Translations under genes and position numbers: made by a program
NCBI GenBank assembly: GCA_021464245.1
Contig: JADCRB010000031.1
Coordinates: 2,004,762 to 2,068,761, forward strand
Origin: Carallia brachiata
Lineage: Eukaryota > Streptophyta > Magnoliopsida > Malpighiales > Rhizophoraceae
DNA length: 64,000 nt
Direction: 5' to 3'
Shown: positions 10,896-28,100 of the stretch, in pieces
Numbering within the stretch: position 1 is the first letter of the stretch
Layout: every line of letters starts with the position of its first letter
The notes under the pieces: model-generated
Seen by the model: the letters and a program-made list of their open reading frames with translations, nothing else
Databases searched by the model: none
Told to the model about the DNA's origin: nothing

Positions 10896-12435
10896 AGGTG
10901 ATGATTTCCCAGAAATATTGGATGGTGTTCAGGTGGCTCGTGTTAGTTAAAAGATTTAAATTTCGGGCGGGGCTTCGATTTAATGGAACAAAAGTGTTGT
11001 TTGATTCAATGAAATAAAAGTGTTATTTTTTTCAGTTAATTAGAATTTGAACTTGAATACTAATCGAGTTATAAATCATTAATAAAATTTGATTTTGTTT
11101 CCTGCATTGTAATCTTGTGAATTTTTTTATCTGTATATTGTCTGATGAGTTTCTTTCATCATGAAATGTTTTATTACTCAAATTCTAGTGGAGTTTGGCA
11201 AAGGTTAGCAATAACGATCAAATTTTGGCTGTTAATTAAACTATGTCGTCAATATCGAGGTTCCTTTAAATTTTATAAGAGAATATAAAGAGTGGACAGC
11301 TCAAAAAAAAAAAAAACATTGGGATTGCTCGTACTTCACTCTCCGAACGTGTGCGTGTGTGTTGTGAGTTTTTTTTTTTTTTTTTTTTTTCAATAAAGAG
11401 TCTTATTAGGTATTGAGGGAGGAAAAAGTAAGCTTTAGTGGGATTTAAAATCCTCACCTACTATACATCTCGCTCAATCAATTGAACAAATGCTCAATCT
11501 CTTTGTGTTTGTGAGCATTTGTTTGTGTGCGTCTAAGCAAATCAGGGTTTGCATCTAGTTTGCTTAGATGGATCTACACTCCTTAAAGCTAATATCTATT
11601 TAGATGTACATTAATATTGCCAAAGAGGATGATTCTTAACAAATTTTGATCGTAAAATAGATTATATAGCAATGCTTTTTCAATTTTAAGTATATCAGAA
11701 GACTTCTGTACTGATTACATGATGTGTTTTTTCTTTTTTGATTCTAGGAATATAAACCCAAGTAACAATCATAAAAACTCAAATTCAATCCAATATTCAA
11801 TTTCAATTAATCACTCCAATTTAAGAATGCTAACTAACACTAATATTTCAAATAATATAGTTCAAAAAAATTTAAACGATTAGAATTCTATCCAGTCAAT
11901 CATTCATTTTTGGAAATTTTGCATAATAAAATAAGGTACATAAGACATAATAGAATTTGACAACAATCATAACTAAAAATACAAATTCATATCAACAATT
12001 AATTTTGATTTTAATTTTATTTAATCACTCCGGCTCAAGCAAATATGCTAATTTTGAGATACTAACATTCAACAAAAAAAAAATCAATTAAGTAGAATTC
12101 TATTTACGTAATCAATAATTATTGAAAACTGATATTGCATAATGAAATAAAAATATAAAACATAAAAGAATTTAATATTGCTTATCATTGTCATTTTTAA
12201 TTATTCAATTTAGTCGTATAGTATTTCATATTAATTTAAGAATCTAATGTAATTAAGATTTCAATTCTATAAAAAAATTCAATAAATGTAATTTCTTTGT
12301 ATAAACGGTAAAAGAATTTAAGATTATATACTCACTATCATTATTATTTATAATTATTTAGTTAGTTTAATATTATTTAACATTAATTTTGAAATATGAT
12401 ACAAGCATACTCTAAATTCGAAGAAAATTAAAAGC
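10896..12435. other. 3' flank of DUF26 copy 3
   Basis: Non-coding, collinear with the flank of copy 2 to about 12.39 kb. A SINE-like stretch may lie at about 11395-11510 on the minus strand; no gene is seen. Confidence 0.5.
11395..11510 (-). mobile_element. Possible tRNA-derived SINE fragment
   Basis: Read on the minus strand, a tRNA-like box A (TCAATTGATTGAGCGAGAT) is followed by a box B-like GGATTTTAAATCC and a pyrimidine-rich tail. This is the arrangement of tRNA-derived plant SINEs. It has diverged, and its ends are not defined. Confidence 0.35.
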
Positions 12436-12507
12436 GACTCCACTGGGGATCGAACCCAGAATCTCTGGTTCCGTAGACCAGCGCCTTATCCATTGGGCCA
12501 TGGAGTC
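12436..12507 (-). tRNA. tRNA-Arg (anticodon ACG)
   Basis: The minus strand folds into a full cloverleaf. It has a 7 bp acceptor stem GACTCCA/TGGAGTC, a D-arm around AATGGATAA, an anticodon stem CTGGT/ACCAG with loop CTACGGA (anticodon ACG), and a T-arm CTGGG-TTCGATC-CCCAG. There is no intron. The ends are exact to about one base. It looks functional. Confidence 0.95.
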
Positions 12508-12667
12508 TCTTGTCAACAAAAGACAATATTACATAACATATATCTTAAGACTAAAAATTACCAAAAGACATTTTTAGATGCATATGGACCATTTTTCGTG
12601 CATAAGAATACACATTCTTTGAGCATTCTGCGTTATACAAGTGTCGTCAATGCAGCTAAACTAATTA

Positions 12668-13297
12668 TTAATTAAAATCACCGCCACCGCCACCGCCACC
12701 GCTAGGTACTGCCGTCTTCACCGCCATGGCCTCCTTCTTCTTCTCATCAAGACCATCAATATTAACATTGAAAGGAAAAGAGTACTTCTTGCTTATCAAG
12801 AACCGCCCAGTTGGAAGAACCCACAAGTTGAGTAGTTCCCGGGGCAGCCAGAAGGCCTCCAAACCTGGACCGTCATGCACTGTACATGATTGTCCGCCGG
12901 CTCGTCGGGCTCCCCTCATTTCAACGCTTCGCACAGCAAAACCCTTTGCGCTCCCCACCGGCTTCTCCCTCACGCGGCCATGAGCGTATATGTCCACGTT
13001 CAACTCCGCCGTGACGTCGCTCTCCGTCATCAGGTGCTCCGGGAACTTCACTTTCACTATCTCGTTCCACGTGGGATCAGTCCCATCGTGGTCGTCGACG
13101 TGGGTCTTCGCCACGTGGGCCTTCTCCACGTATACGGTATGCGGCGGCGTAGGGCTTCACTTTCGTCACGTGCTTCACGTTCTTGAGGTTCTCGGCTGAG
13201 ATGATTAGGACTTCTATTTCTCGGAGTTGATTGTTCGGTGAGTGGTTCTTGCGGTTGTGGTGGTGGTGGTGCGTGGTGGCGTGGTGGCGTGGCTCAT
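12668..13297 (-). pseudogene. C2-domain protein, decayed
   Basis: Remnant of a plant C2-domain gene of the SRC2/BAP-like group. From an ATG at 13297, recognisable blocks appear in changing frames: REIEVLIISAENLKNVKHV (the first C2 strand), then KTHVDDHDGTDPTWNE (the calcium-binding-loop region), then NVDIYAHGRVREKPVGSA. Next, in a shifted frame with an in-frame stop, comes VLLCEALK*GEPDEPADN, and finally a shift back to LLNLWVLPTGRFLISKK. An extra base near 13135, shifts near the start and near 12945, and the TGA near 12925 rule out a product. The longest open piece encodes 153 residues and ends in a Gly run. It lies directly upstream of the tRNA-Arg gene on the same strand. Confidence 0.8.
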
Positions 13298-16220
13298 TTG
13301 CGGGGCCGAGACAAGAGATGGTCCAGATGTAGTCTAGTTTTGAGGAATGTCCTCAAGTGACTGAGTTTCGGGTTTTGAGTTGATTTTTGATACCCAAAAA
13401 AAAAAAAAGTCCAAAAAAAAACATCGTTACAGAACTAAAAAAATTATATCTAATGCAACTGTTACTAAAGTTTACAATTATGCCTATATTTTTTGTAACA
13501 AAAAATAAAAACATATGAAAGCATTTTTGAGTTGTAAAAAACAAAGGCGTTGTTGTAAAAATTTAGACGACAATTATATCGAACAAGATTATCAAGTATA
13601 ATTTCTTACAGTACTATAACATTATTGAAAAAAAAACTAGAGGACCGTTAATAAATGACATTAATTAATGGAGCTGCTTATAATTATCTTTATAATTAAT
13701 TGAAGGATAAAGGTAACTCATATTCTACATTTTACTTATTTCAATAAGTGTATTTAACGTAATTTTATTCTTTTTTAACATTATTAATAAAATAATTTAT
13801 TATCAATTAGATATATATTTTTTTGTTTTCGCTGCATTTTTATTCTAGTAATTTCATCATTTCATGTTCAATAGAATTTACTCTTTTCTTGTCAAAAAGT
13901 ATGTGTATGTGTATCCATTTTTGTACGTGGATATTTATTAGTGATATAATAAACTTTCAGTATAAATAAATACAGGAGAATCAATCGTTATAACTTATTA
14001 GTTATGAATTATTATTATTATTATTGTATATTTAAATTTAATATCAAAATATTATTTCAAGAATTATGAGTTATGTATTCTATCAACATATAACTCGTGA
14101 TTACATGTCAAAAAATTTATATACTTAACAATTTTATAATTAACCATACTTATTGTCCGATTTATTCATGTTTTGTTTTCGTAGACGCCAAACTTTTTTT
14201 TTTTTTTTTGTCAACTATGACTGGAATTCAAAATTTTAAAATTATATTTTTACCAAGATATCATGAGGAGGATACTGGGATAATCTTCATTCATTGAAGA
14301 GAGTGAAATATTTGGTGGCCATTCCAGCATTGTTTCCCTTGGGTTTTGATAGCAGCAGGTGCAAGTCGACAAGAACGCTTCGTATAATAATTGGAGTTTT
14401 TATGGCAAATCGTGCTTACACATTGTCATGGGGTTTACATGTCTTCCATGATCCTCCAACTGAAGAGCTGCTGCAGGCTCAACAAGATTTGGTAGAATTA
14501 TCTCTACTCTGATTAGTTGTTGTTTAAAACTCTATTCAATCCTGAAGCTTCAGCCTTAAAAAAAAAAAAAAAATTGTAGTTTAAAGGTATAATTGGGGTT
14601 AAAAGCCTTACAACATTTATTCTCATGATCAAAAAAATAAAAAGAAAAATTGATTAGAAGATTAGAATGGACAAGACAATTACCCAATTGCATGGAAGGT
14701 TTGAAGCGCCATTTCATAGTAAGTCAATCTGGAACAGTGTTTACTGGACTGACGTATAATCACACAGACAGGCTGCAGTCCATTAATCATCTCACTTGTG
14801 GTGGCTAAACAAGTTGCAACCCATAATTTACCTGGCATTTCTTTGATTAACTGCCACCACACACCTATGCAACCACGAAGGGTGTTCGCAGGATAGGATT
14901 GGACGATTTTCAAAGCCTATTTATCTCAATCACCTATAATAGTTATTTTAAACGTCAATCAGGAAACAAACCACAAGCCTCCCTAAACCGACCAAAATGA
15001 CGCTTTGGTTGAGGATTGGTTACAGGTAGTTTGTGCTGTAAGATTTTCCAACCTATGCCTATGTCAGCGAATAACAAAACAAAGGCACAAGCTAAACAGA
15101 TATTTAGAGCTTTGTTCACAACCCTAAGAAAACAGATTCTCCATTGGTGCATCGTGGTAAGTCGCTTCTGGTCATCTTTCGAGCTTTCCCCGAAATGTAG
15201 GGTCCTAAGATGACAATAAAGAATCGCTTTCACCTTCTACATTATGGTTCTTTCGGCTTTTGTACTCCTTGGAACCTCGAATGCAGAGTCCTGCCGTAGA
15301 TTTGGGCAAAACTGCCCCATCCAGGATGGAGCCCTGAATGAGTCTAGGTATTCTAAATGTTTGTTTCATTTGGCAGCTTTGGTTTTACTATGAGCTACTT
15401 CCTTGAACACTACAATTTTTTTTTTTTTTTGTACAACACGATGAAACAAGGGTAGTGCTCGACAGTTCTGGGAAAGAGCATTGTGAACTCTATGCCTAGA
15501 AGAATACAAAGATATTGGATGATTACGATATACCTCTTAAGCGATGAACCTTAAAATTAACCCCAACATTCGACTCGGTAAAATTCAAACCTATGACTTC
15601 AATTACAGAATTCAAATCCATTACCAGGCAACCACACAAATAGTGGCGCAGTGAATCTCTATTATTTCCCTTGGTTCGGTAGCTATGCAATAGTAGTCCT
15701 TCCTCCCCAACCGCTAGACATTCCTCAATCTTGTTGGATTGTAACTTGAAACTCCCATTCAAACGTTTGAGTTCTTCATTACTAGAATCTCCATATTGGG
15801 GATAGAACAATAAATCTCTTGGGACAAACATGCTTCTTTTGCTATGCTGTCTTACCAATAGTTGGGCTGAAATGTTAATAAGTATTTATGAACTCTAGAT
15901 AAAATTAGCTCTCCACTACTTGGCTAAAAAAGGATCTATTTGGCCATACCACAAAAAACTCTCACCTGATGACATCGCTTGCTTTTCCAGCTACTTTCGC
16001 GTATTTCCTCGCAAAAAGCAACACTTAAGAATGGCTTTCCAATAAGAGTTTCCAAGGCTTCAACGCTTTCATCCTTCACTACGAGACTGACAACTCGTTA
16101 TAGATAACAACCCAATTTTTCAGTACTCTAATCATTGTTTGCAAAGAAAAATGAAGCCTATACCATCATGAAAATACGTGCGTGTTATCACATTCTAGCA
16201 AAAGAAATTCCAGGCTTCAG
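13298..16220. other. Unrecognised region with possible minus-strand gene remnants
   Basis: About 13.3-14.2 kb is plain AT-rich DNA. About 14.25-16.1 kb is less AT-rich and holds several minus-strand ORFs: 15523-15858 (111 aa, with LLFYPQYGDSSNEELKRLN), 14955-15233 (92 aa) and 14680-14913 (77 aa). An exon-like block at about 15968-16085 reads VKDESVEALETLIGKPFL and ends CHQ before a GTGAGA donor. The next block does not join it in frame without a stop, so I treat this as a decayed multi-exon gene or fragment. I do not recognise the family. A plus-strand ORF at 14294-14512 is equally unassigned. Confidence 0.35.
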
Positions 16221-19200
16221 TCACCGTTGTTTAATGGAACCAAAAAGATCCCCATATGTACGCTTGGGAGCATCGGCACTTGATATTATTTCGACTACTT
16301 TGTAAGATGATTCAGGATGAGATAATGCCTCAACAGCAACTTCCGCAACCAGGTCTCTGGATATACTACCTTCATATAGAGTATCCTATGGAGTGAACAA
16401 GAAATACTCAATATAATGAGTTGTGCATAGAAAAAGCATGAAAAGTTTCTAAAAGATTTAGATGGGGAGGCAATACCTCTGGTTTCATGACAAGATTACC
16501 TGATGGGGGATCATTTCTCAACCCACCAGGCCTGATTATCGTGTAGTTTATACCAGATTTCCTGATATATTGCTCTGCCTGAAGCTTCGCAATTAAGGTC
16601 AGTCCAAAAACATTGAGAAAAATGTAAGCTGGATTAAGAATCTGTCCCATTGCTGCTCCATTGACTAAAATAGAGCTGATAAGGATGAACCTATTCACAC
16701 CTATCTTGCGACAAGCTTCAACAAGGTTTATGGTGCCGTAATAGTCAACCTGCAGTGACATAATCCACACATATAATGGTATTAAGCAATGCTAAATATA
16801 ACTTGTGGACCTGTAACACCAAGCTATCGCCTTTCAATTGCACATCAAAAAATTCAAGAACAAACAACAAAAAAAGAAGGCAAATTTTGGATTATAATAA
16901 ATGTGATATTCTGACAGCTTTACAATTTCCTAGCCCTAGAATTTTAGTTAGGACAGTCAGCAATATGTATGAATCAAATAAGAAAATGAACGTCAGAGAA
17001 TTGCTCGGGAATCTAATTTTAGAAGAGATAACGAGTACCAATTCAGCATCAAGTGGAAGATTCTGAAATATGCATCTTACCAAACGATACAAAACAAGGC
17101 AATGACCATTATCAAACAATGCTCAACTTGATCAGCATATCCACTTGGTCTCACGTGAACAAAAGCATGCTACGTGAGGACAAAAATATAGCACGATACC
17201 TTGGACTTGATTCAGAAAATATAAGTGGCATATACAATTCTTTTAACACAATAATCAGACTGAAGATTTGTTTGCACACCAATTTGCTACGAAAAAACTA
17301 GAGCCAAAGGTTATATTATTGGTCTCTGTCAGCCGATGAATATGATCAACAGATGATATTTAACAAAGGACGATGTCAATAAACACCAAAAAGCTGAAAC
17401 CTGAAAGATTGCGTAGAAGAAACAGATTGTGCTCTTTCCTAAATCACAAATTTAAAGTACATAATAAGAAACAAAAATGCTATTATAAATCTAATAAAGA
17501 TCCAAGAGGGAATGTACAGACGAGAGCCAATTACGAGGATGAAATGCTTCATTGAGGCCTTGTGTCTTTATCTACTTCTAGAGGAGAATTATTTACCATC
17601 CACTGAAAGAGTTTGACAAACTAGAGCTTTATCATTATAATTCATGCATTTAGAGACAGATAATGAGGAATGTCAGGTTGTTCAAAAAAATAACTCGTGT
17701 CAAGTCCCGAAAACGTACAGAAAAATCATGAGGCAGAGTGATGGATTAAAAAATGTTCATTATAGACTAGTACAAAACAAATGCACTTGGTAACAATCAA
17801 TAGCAAAATCATGAGGCAAAGTGATGGATTAAAAAATGTTCATTATAGACTAGTACAAAACAAATGCACTTGGTAACAATCAATTTAACGATAAGATAAT
17901 GAGAGGCAATTGTGGAACATTTTCGTTCTCTGTTATCCTAATATATATACATATATGTGTAAGTGATGTGCTCACTATTTAAGTCTCATAATATGTTCCT
18001 ACCCATCCCTTTCCTTACTAAGATATTGATTCACTGTGCTGTTCCAAATTCTTAGTACAGGACACAACTACCCAGAGAAAGTGTCCAGACAACAAGCTAT
18101 ACACAAGGCATTGAATCTTCCCTTCAGTGCTGATCTGCTATATAAAACAAGCAATGTTGCTTATGATCTTTCAGTCACAGAGCTCCACAACCAAAAACTA
18201 AAAGACAAAGTGATATCTGAGTAAAACATGTTAGCCAGAGTTTTCTCTACTGTAAGGATGCCTTTTTGCAGTCAACAGCATCCATTGTCTCCATCTCATC
18301 AATGGTGTTTTCAAATAATGTTGATGATGTATTGAAACCAAGGACATCCCATTGCCACCACCAATAAGAACACAAATATTGCACTTATCCATCATCCAAG
18401 AACTTTCTAAAGACATCAAATTGTTGATAGTTATATCATCATAGAAGGACTTACATTGCAACCTAAAACCATCACACGACCCATTATGCTGACAAAATGC
18501 AACAGTTTAACTACAATGCCTAAGGAAAGATATTAACAAACAGAGCAAATGCACTTCATGTCAAAGAGACCTAAGCATTTCTGCAATTTTAGCAACTGGA
18601 ATTTGAAATAACAGAACCTAAAGCAACTGACCTTCCAGGGAGCAAACAAATCCCACCCAGGCCGAAATCCAGTGGCACATACAACAGCCTCAGAATCATC
18701 ACCAATAACTTCTGCCAACTTCACAGAACCCTCCGTCACATCTGCTTTGACCTGAAAATCCAATACTCCCATTACAAAACCTCCAAAAAACAAGGCCTTT
18801 ATACCATTTCAAGAACACACACACACACACACACAAAACCAAATTTACACTTGAAAATCCAAAAATACTAACAATTCGAAGAGATGGGTTATCTTTGGGA
18901 AGTGCAGATTTAGCCTTTTCCAAATCTCTAACCCCAGCCTTGACCTCAAAACCCTTTGCCAGAAGCTGCTCTACAATCCTTTTACCAGTGCTCCCTGTTG
19001 CTCCAGCCACAAATATCTTCTTCTTCTTCACTGCATCGACCATTCCTTCTGCTTCTTCTGTAATCTCACTTCCCTCCATCTAACAATACACGCACAAAAA
19101 CACAAAGGAGCCAGTTTTATATTGAATTTTACCATGCAGCTTAACTTTAAGTAACAACGCATTAATCCAACAGCATCTAACTGTTTATCTTTTTTTTTTC

Positions 19201-19646
19201 ATTTTAAATTTTAATTATCTAATAGTCAATATCACTTTTTTACTCGCTAAATGTTATTATTTAGTATTTTTCTTTTAAATAAAAGCAGAAAAACAGAGCA
19301 TCCAATCCAGTAACAACAAACTCTGTGTGCCTAACTACCTATGTGGTGCCTATCTGACTAAACTAGAAATGGTAACTGACTGTTTGTGGGTTGTAACAAA
19401 TAAAAGTTGAATATATGAAAAAAGAATTTCTAAACTTCCAACAAAATAAAACTATTCACAAAATGTATGCAACATAAATTCTGGTGATTTTATTACCTTG
19501 ATGGAATTGAGGGAAAGAGAGGTTGGCTGCTTGGATGTGGTGGAGAGGGAAAGAGCCAAAAAGGGTTTAGAAAGTGAGCTTCTGGGGTGCTTTAGTGATT
19601 GTATGGATAAGAGAAGGCCGCTCCTGAGGAGCACAGCAGTGGCCAT
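16221..19646 (-). CDS. Chloroplast NAD(P)-binding Rossmann-fold protein, At2g34460-like
   Basis: Five exons: 19497-19646, 18873-19079, 18632-18751, 16477-16749 and 16221-16385. Every junction is GT-AG and in phase, giving 304 residues. Residues 1 to about 50 are Ser/Leu-rich with few acidic residues and look like a chloroplast transit peptide. The Rossmann nucleotide-binding motif GATGSTG is at residues 76-82. Downstream blocks ICATGFRPG-like, SSILVNGAAMGQILNPAY and NYTIIRPGGLRNDP match the atypical SDR (NAD(P)H-binding, PF13460) family of Arabidopsis At2g34460, related to TIC62. The Arabidopsis protein is, from memory, reported in plastoglobules as a flavin-reductase-related protein. The substrate is unknown. 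Intron 3 (about 1.9 kb) contains an 83 bp tandem duplication and intron 2 a (CA)n tract. Confidence 0.93.
17722..17884. repeat. 83 bp tandem duplication in an intron
   Basis: Two nearly identical units (period 83) inside intron 3 of the At2g34460-like gene, starting AAAATCATGAGGCAGAGTGA at 17722 and AAAATCATGAGGCAAAGTGA at 17805. There is one mismatch in the aligned part read. Confidence 0.95.
18816..18837. repeat. (CA)n microsatellite in an intron
   Basis: About 11 CA repeats in intron 2 of the At2g34460-like gene. Confidence 0.85.
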
Positions 19647-22600
19647 GAAAAATGAAACGAAAATGATGCCTTTTTCTTTTCTTTTCTTTTTTCTGAAAAA
19701 AAATTACGCACCTTTGTCTTTTTTTAGCAAAAGGCTATTTCCAATTTTGAATTTGTGGCTATGATTCCCTCGTTACAATAAAATTTATTTTTCACATATA
19801 TAAATTTTAAATTTTCTTTAAGAAATACTGAATAACAACTTGTTTTTTTTTTTTTCTTATTTTCACACATTTTATATGTAAGGTTAATTTTTACTCATAA
19901 TACTAAAATTGTGAGTTAGTTTAAGAAAATTTTATAAAAATTTAGATATAAAAATTTATTTTACCGTAAAAACTACTTATAAATAATAGTATAAACCGTT
20001 AAATAAAATAATAAATAATCTAATTGTATTGTTTATTTTATTATTATGTAAAATTAAATTATGTAATTATTTTTTTTGAATTAATTATTTTTATCACTTA
20101 AAATGACAATTTAATAACAATTCAACGTATTTTTTCTGTATTAATTTGTATTTCCTAATGCCCTCTTCGTTAATTACGGATATCCAATTAAGGTACGAAA
20201 TTATACGTTCAAAACTCGTTAACATTATAATCAAGTCTAAGAAAAATTTATTTAGATTTAGTAGTATTCGAGTAAAATTTTTTTTTATAAATTAAGTAGA
20301 ATAGAGTACATTAAATAAAAATTATTTCTATTCTAATTTATAAATTTGATAATTTATATATTTATCATAAATTTTTTTAATTGTTAAAAAAAAATTGCCA
20401 TTCTCGCCAGCCACACAAACTGTCTAGGTAATCTTCGGGCTTATCTCCTGAAGCTGATGCCTTGCCACGTGGTGGCATATTTCCCATGGGAATTCCCACG
20501 CCCATAATAGTTTCATGTACGAATAACAAGAAAAAATAATTTTATATAACTCATTTATACATATATAAAATATTGTGAGCGTAGGAATAACAATTCTTAT
20601 TTTCTATTAATTACTCGCCAAGAAACAAAAATACTGGTAAATTAGTTATATAAAGATTTTTTTTCCTTAGAAATTTTACGTTAATACAGACGTGTATCTG
20701 ACAGGACTCATAGAACAAAAAAAATTAAAAGTGACTTCTTTTGATTTTTTTTGTCCGAACTGAAAGTCCAATAATACAAAATAAAAAAGAGGATGGAACA
20801 TTAAATCTTAACTAACTAGAATATATCTAATGCTCACTTTTTGGTTGTTATTGTTGACTACAAATTTATAATTTTTTTTTATGATGGCTAAAATTAACGA
20901 CTGAAATTACAAATGTATGGTAAACAGTGATAATAAGATAAAATGAGGCGTTCGTGCAATTTAACACTTTTCTTTCTGTTAATCAATGTTACTGAGTCTA
21001 AAGATTTGAACAGAAATAGATCCAGTACATGGAACTTCCATGTATCTTAGCATCATTTTCCGAATACTTTATACGGTTTCAATGACAGGATAAGAAAATG
21101 TTGATGCTCACTGATTTGTTCAATCCTGTCCCTTTATATTTTTAGTTATAAGAGTAGACAAAACGAGAAAAAAAAAATTGAGAACAGAATTATTATAACT
21201 CAAATGTAAAATTAAAAGATTTCAACCAAGTGTTACAATTAATTGCGGCACAGTCCTTTCTCTTTATTAGATGTAGGTGCAATGAGCAATTACAAATTCG
21301 TTGTTAAATACAATACATTTTATTCATCATTTTCCTATTTAATTTCTTTGATATAGAAAATTTTTATGCAAAAGCAAAAGAATAAAACTCGGTTATTATT
21401 GAAAGCGGTAATTTAATAATATTTTAACATGTCTCTCTTAACATTAACTCGGATTCAAGTTTTCGGACTTGCGTTCTCACCTGACAAATAGCTTGATAGC
21501 GGTTAAAGTGACTAAAAATTATAACGTGACAATGAATTTTAAACTCTTTAATACTGTAGTTAAATATGAGAGAGACTCGTTTCAGATCTAATAATACTCT
21601 GATAATGCGTTCTCTTTATAGAAAAATTGAATAAAGACACCAACAATTAAAAAGCTGGATTCGACTCAAAGATGGAATGGGCGTCCTACTTATGAGGTAA
21701 TTTTTTTTTATCAAAAAAAAAATAAAAAACAAAACAAAACTCGGTTAAAAGGATAGAGTTTTAGCATCCATAAATAAAAAATTTCTCAAATCTTTCAAAT
21801 GCGTGAAGGAATGTTTTAATGACAAAAAATGCTCTACTACATAGGAACACATGAAATTTTTTACTCTGCTTACACAGGTGAAATATTATCTATTGGATTC
21901 ATATATATTTTTTGCTCGTATATATTTCCAATCCATACATTCTAAATTTGGTAAATTATCCCGCTTTTCGTCTAAAAACTTTCCATACTTGGATAAGGTT
22001 TTTTCACGTGCATTATATGTGTTTATACTAGTCATTGTTAATTAGAAATATTTTTAGTAAGTTTTTTTTTTCTTATTATCAGAATAATACTTTCAAAATC
22101 ATTAGCTATATGTCAGTCAAATATATGTACACTACTTTCTATTTACCTGCCAAACAACCCTAATTTTAGGTTTGAGACATATTCTGATGTAATCCCAACA
22201 ACAATGACAATGATTAAAGGTTTTACACACTAAAAAACGTATTGCCTTCAGTGAAAGGAAATTAATGTAATGATTAAACTCATATGAATACACCATCTAT
22301 GCAAATATTCTAATAGAGAAACAATCTCAAAACAATTGCAAAAAAAAATGCACGGAATGCCGGATTAAGTTGGATAATGAATCCATGAATCATTAGGTCA
22401 ATCCAGATTTTGGACAGGCAAAGAATTCCCGTTCTTGTGAAATACACCTAATTCGAACTCGAGACAATAGTATACCTAATCCATATAATTTAAGGTTTGT
22501 TCTTAATCCTAAGCTAACCATAGGAAAAAAAACTAGGACAACCTTTTTAGTCATAAGTCAACAACCCCGATAAATAACCGAAGACATGAACAAGAAAGTA

Positions 22601-22866
22601 ATTATGGCTAAAGCGTAACGAAATAGAGGAATGCGCATAATTTTCCCGCAATTTCTAGTAGCACACAGAACAGAAGCTCCAATTCCAGAAAAAGATTAAA
22701 CGGATATACAGCGTAGAACTGGAGCATGTATGTGGCCTGTCATGCTATGCTCAGACATTCGCTTTCCCTTCGAGGTGGGTCCTTAGCAAGTAGACATTCT
22801 AGCTTGGATGACAAGTACAAAATGGTAGACTTGCCAAAAATTTGCCACAGTTGCCGCCCTTTCAGC
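19647..22866. other. Intergenic spacer, At2g34460-like gene to MCM3
   Basis: About 3.2 kb between the 5' end of the At2g34460-like gene and the 3' end of MCM3. It is AT-rich with only short, non-homologous ORFs. The first 100-200 bp should hold the promoter and 5' UTR of the upstream gene and the last 200-300 bp the MCM3 3' UTR. No repeat or gene is recognised. Confidence 0.5.
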
Positions 22867-27934
<5,068 letters not shown>

Positions 27935-28064
27935 CTTCTAAGTCACCGATTCAGCCGCTATTCCCACCCACGCACACACAGAGAAAGCGAGAGAGAGAAG
28001 CGAGTGTTGTTGGCAATGGTTGGTAACCCTAAGCCGAGAGGAAAGTAAGAAAGTAGATTGCGGC

Positions 28065-28077
28065 TTTTTGGCGGGAA
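28065..28077 (+). promoter_or_regulatory. E2F-type site upstream of MCM3 (distal of two by sequence order)
   Basis: TTTTTGGCGGGAA matches the E2F consensus WTTSSCSS (TTTGGCGG). It lies about 135 bp upstream of the MCM3 ATG, the usual place for S-phase control of MCM genes. Confidence 0.75.
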
Positions 28078-28089
28078 GAGAACATGGTC

Positions 28090-28100
28090 TTGGCGGGAAA
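28090..28100 (-). promoter_or_regulatory. Second E2F-type site upstream of MCM3
   Basis: The minus strand reads TTTCCCGCCAA, containing TTTCCCGC, an exact match to the plant E2F consensus TTTSSCGC. It is spaced about 25 bp from the first site. Confidence 0.78.

Noticed and set aside
12493..12675. 60-codon plus-strand ORF
   Set aside because: It starts with TTG inside the tRNA-Arg gene and has no homology.
15244..15393. Possible small secreted cysteine-containing peptide (MVLSAFVLLGTSNAESC...)
   Set aside because: It has a short hydrophobic start and three or four Cys but matches no known pattern, and it lies in probable decayed sequence of the opposite strand; chance is likely.
16775..18600. 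Several ORFs within intron 3 of the At2g34460-like gene
   Set aside because: They are short, without motifs, and fall between exons whose splice phases join perfectly.
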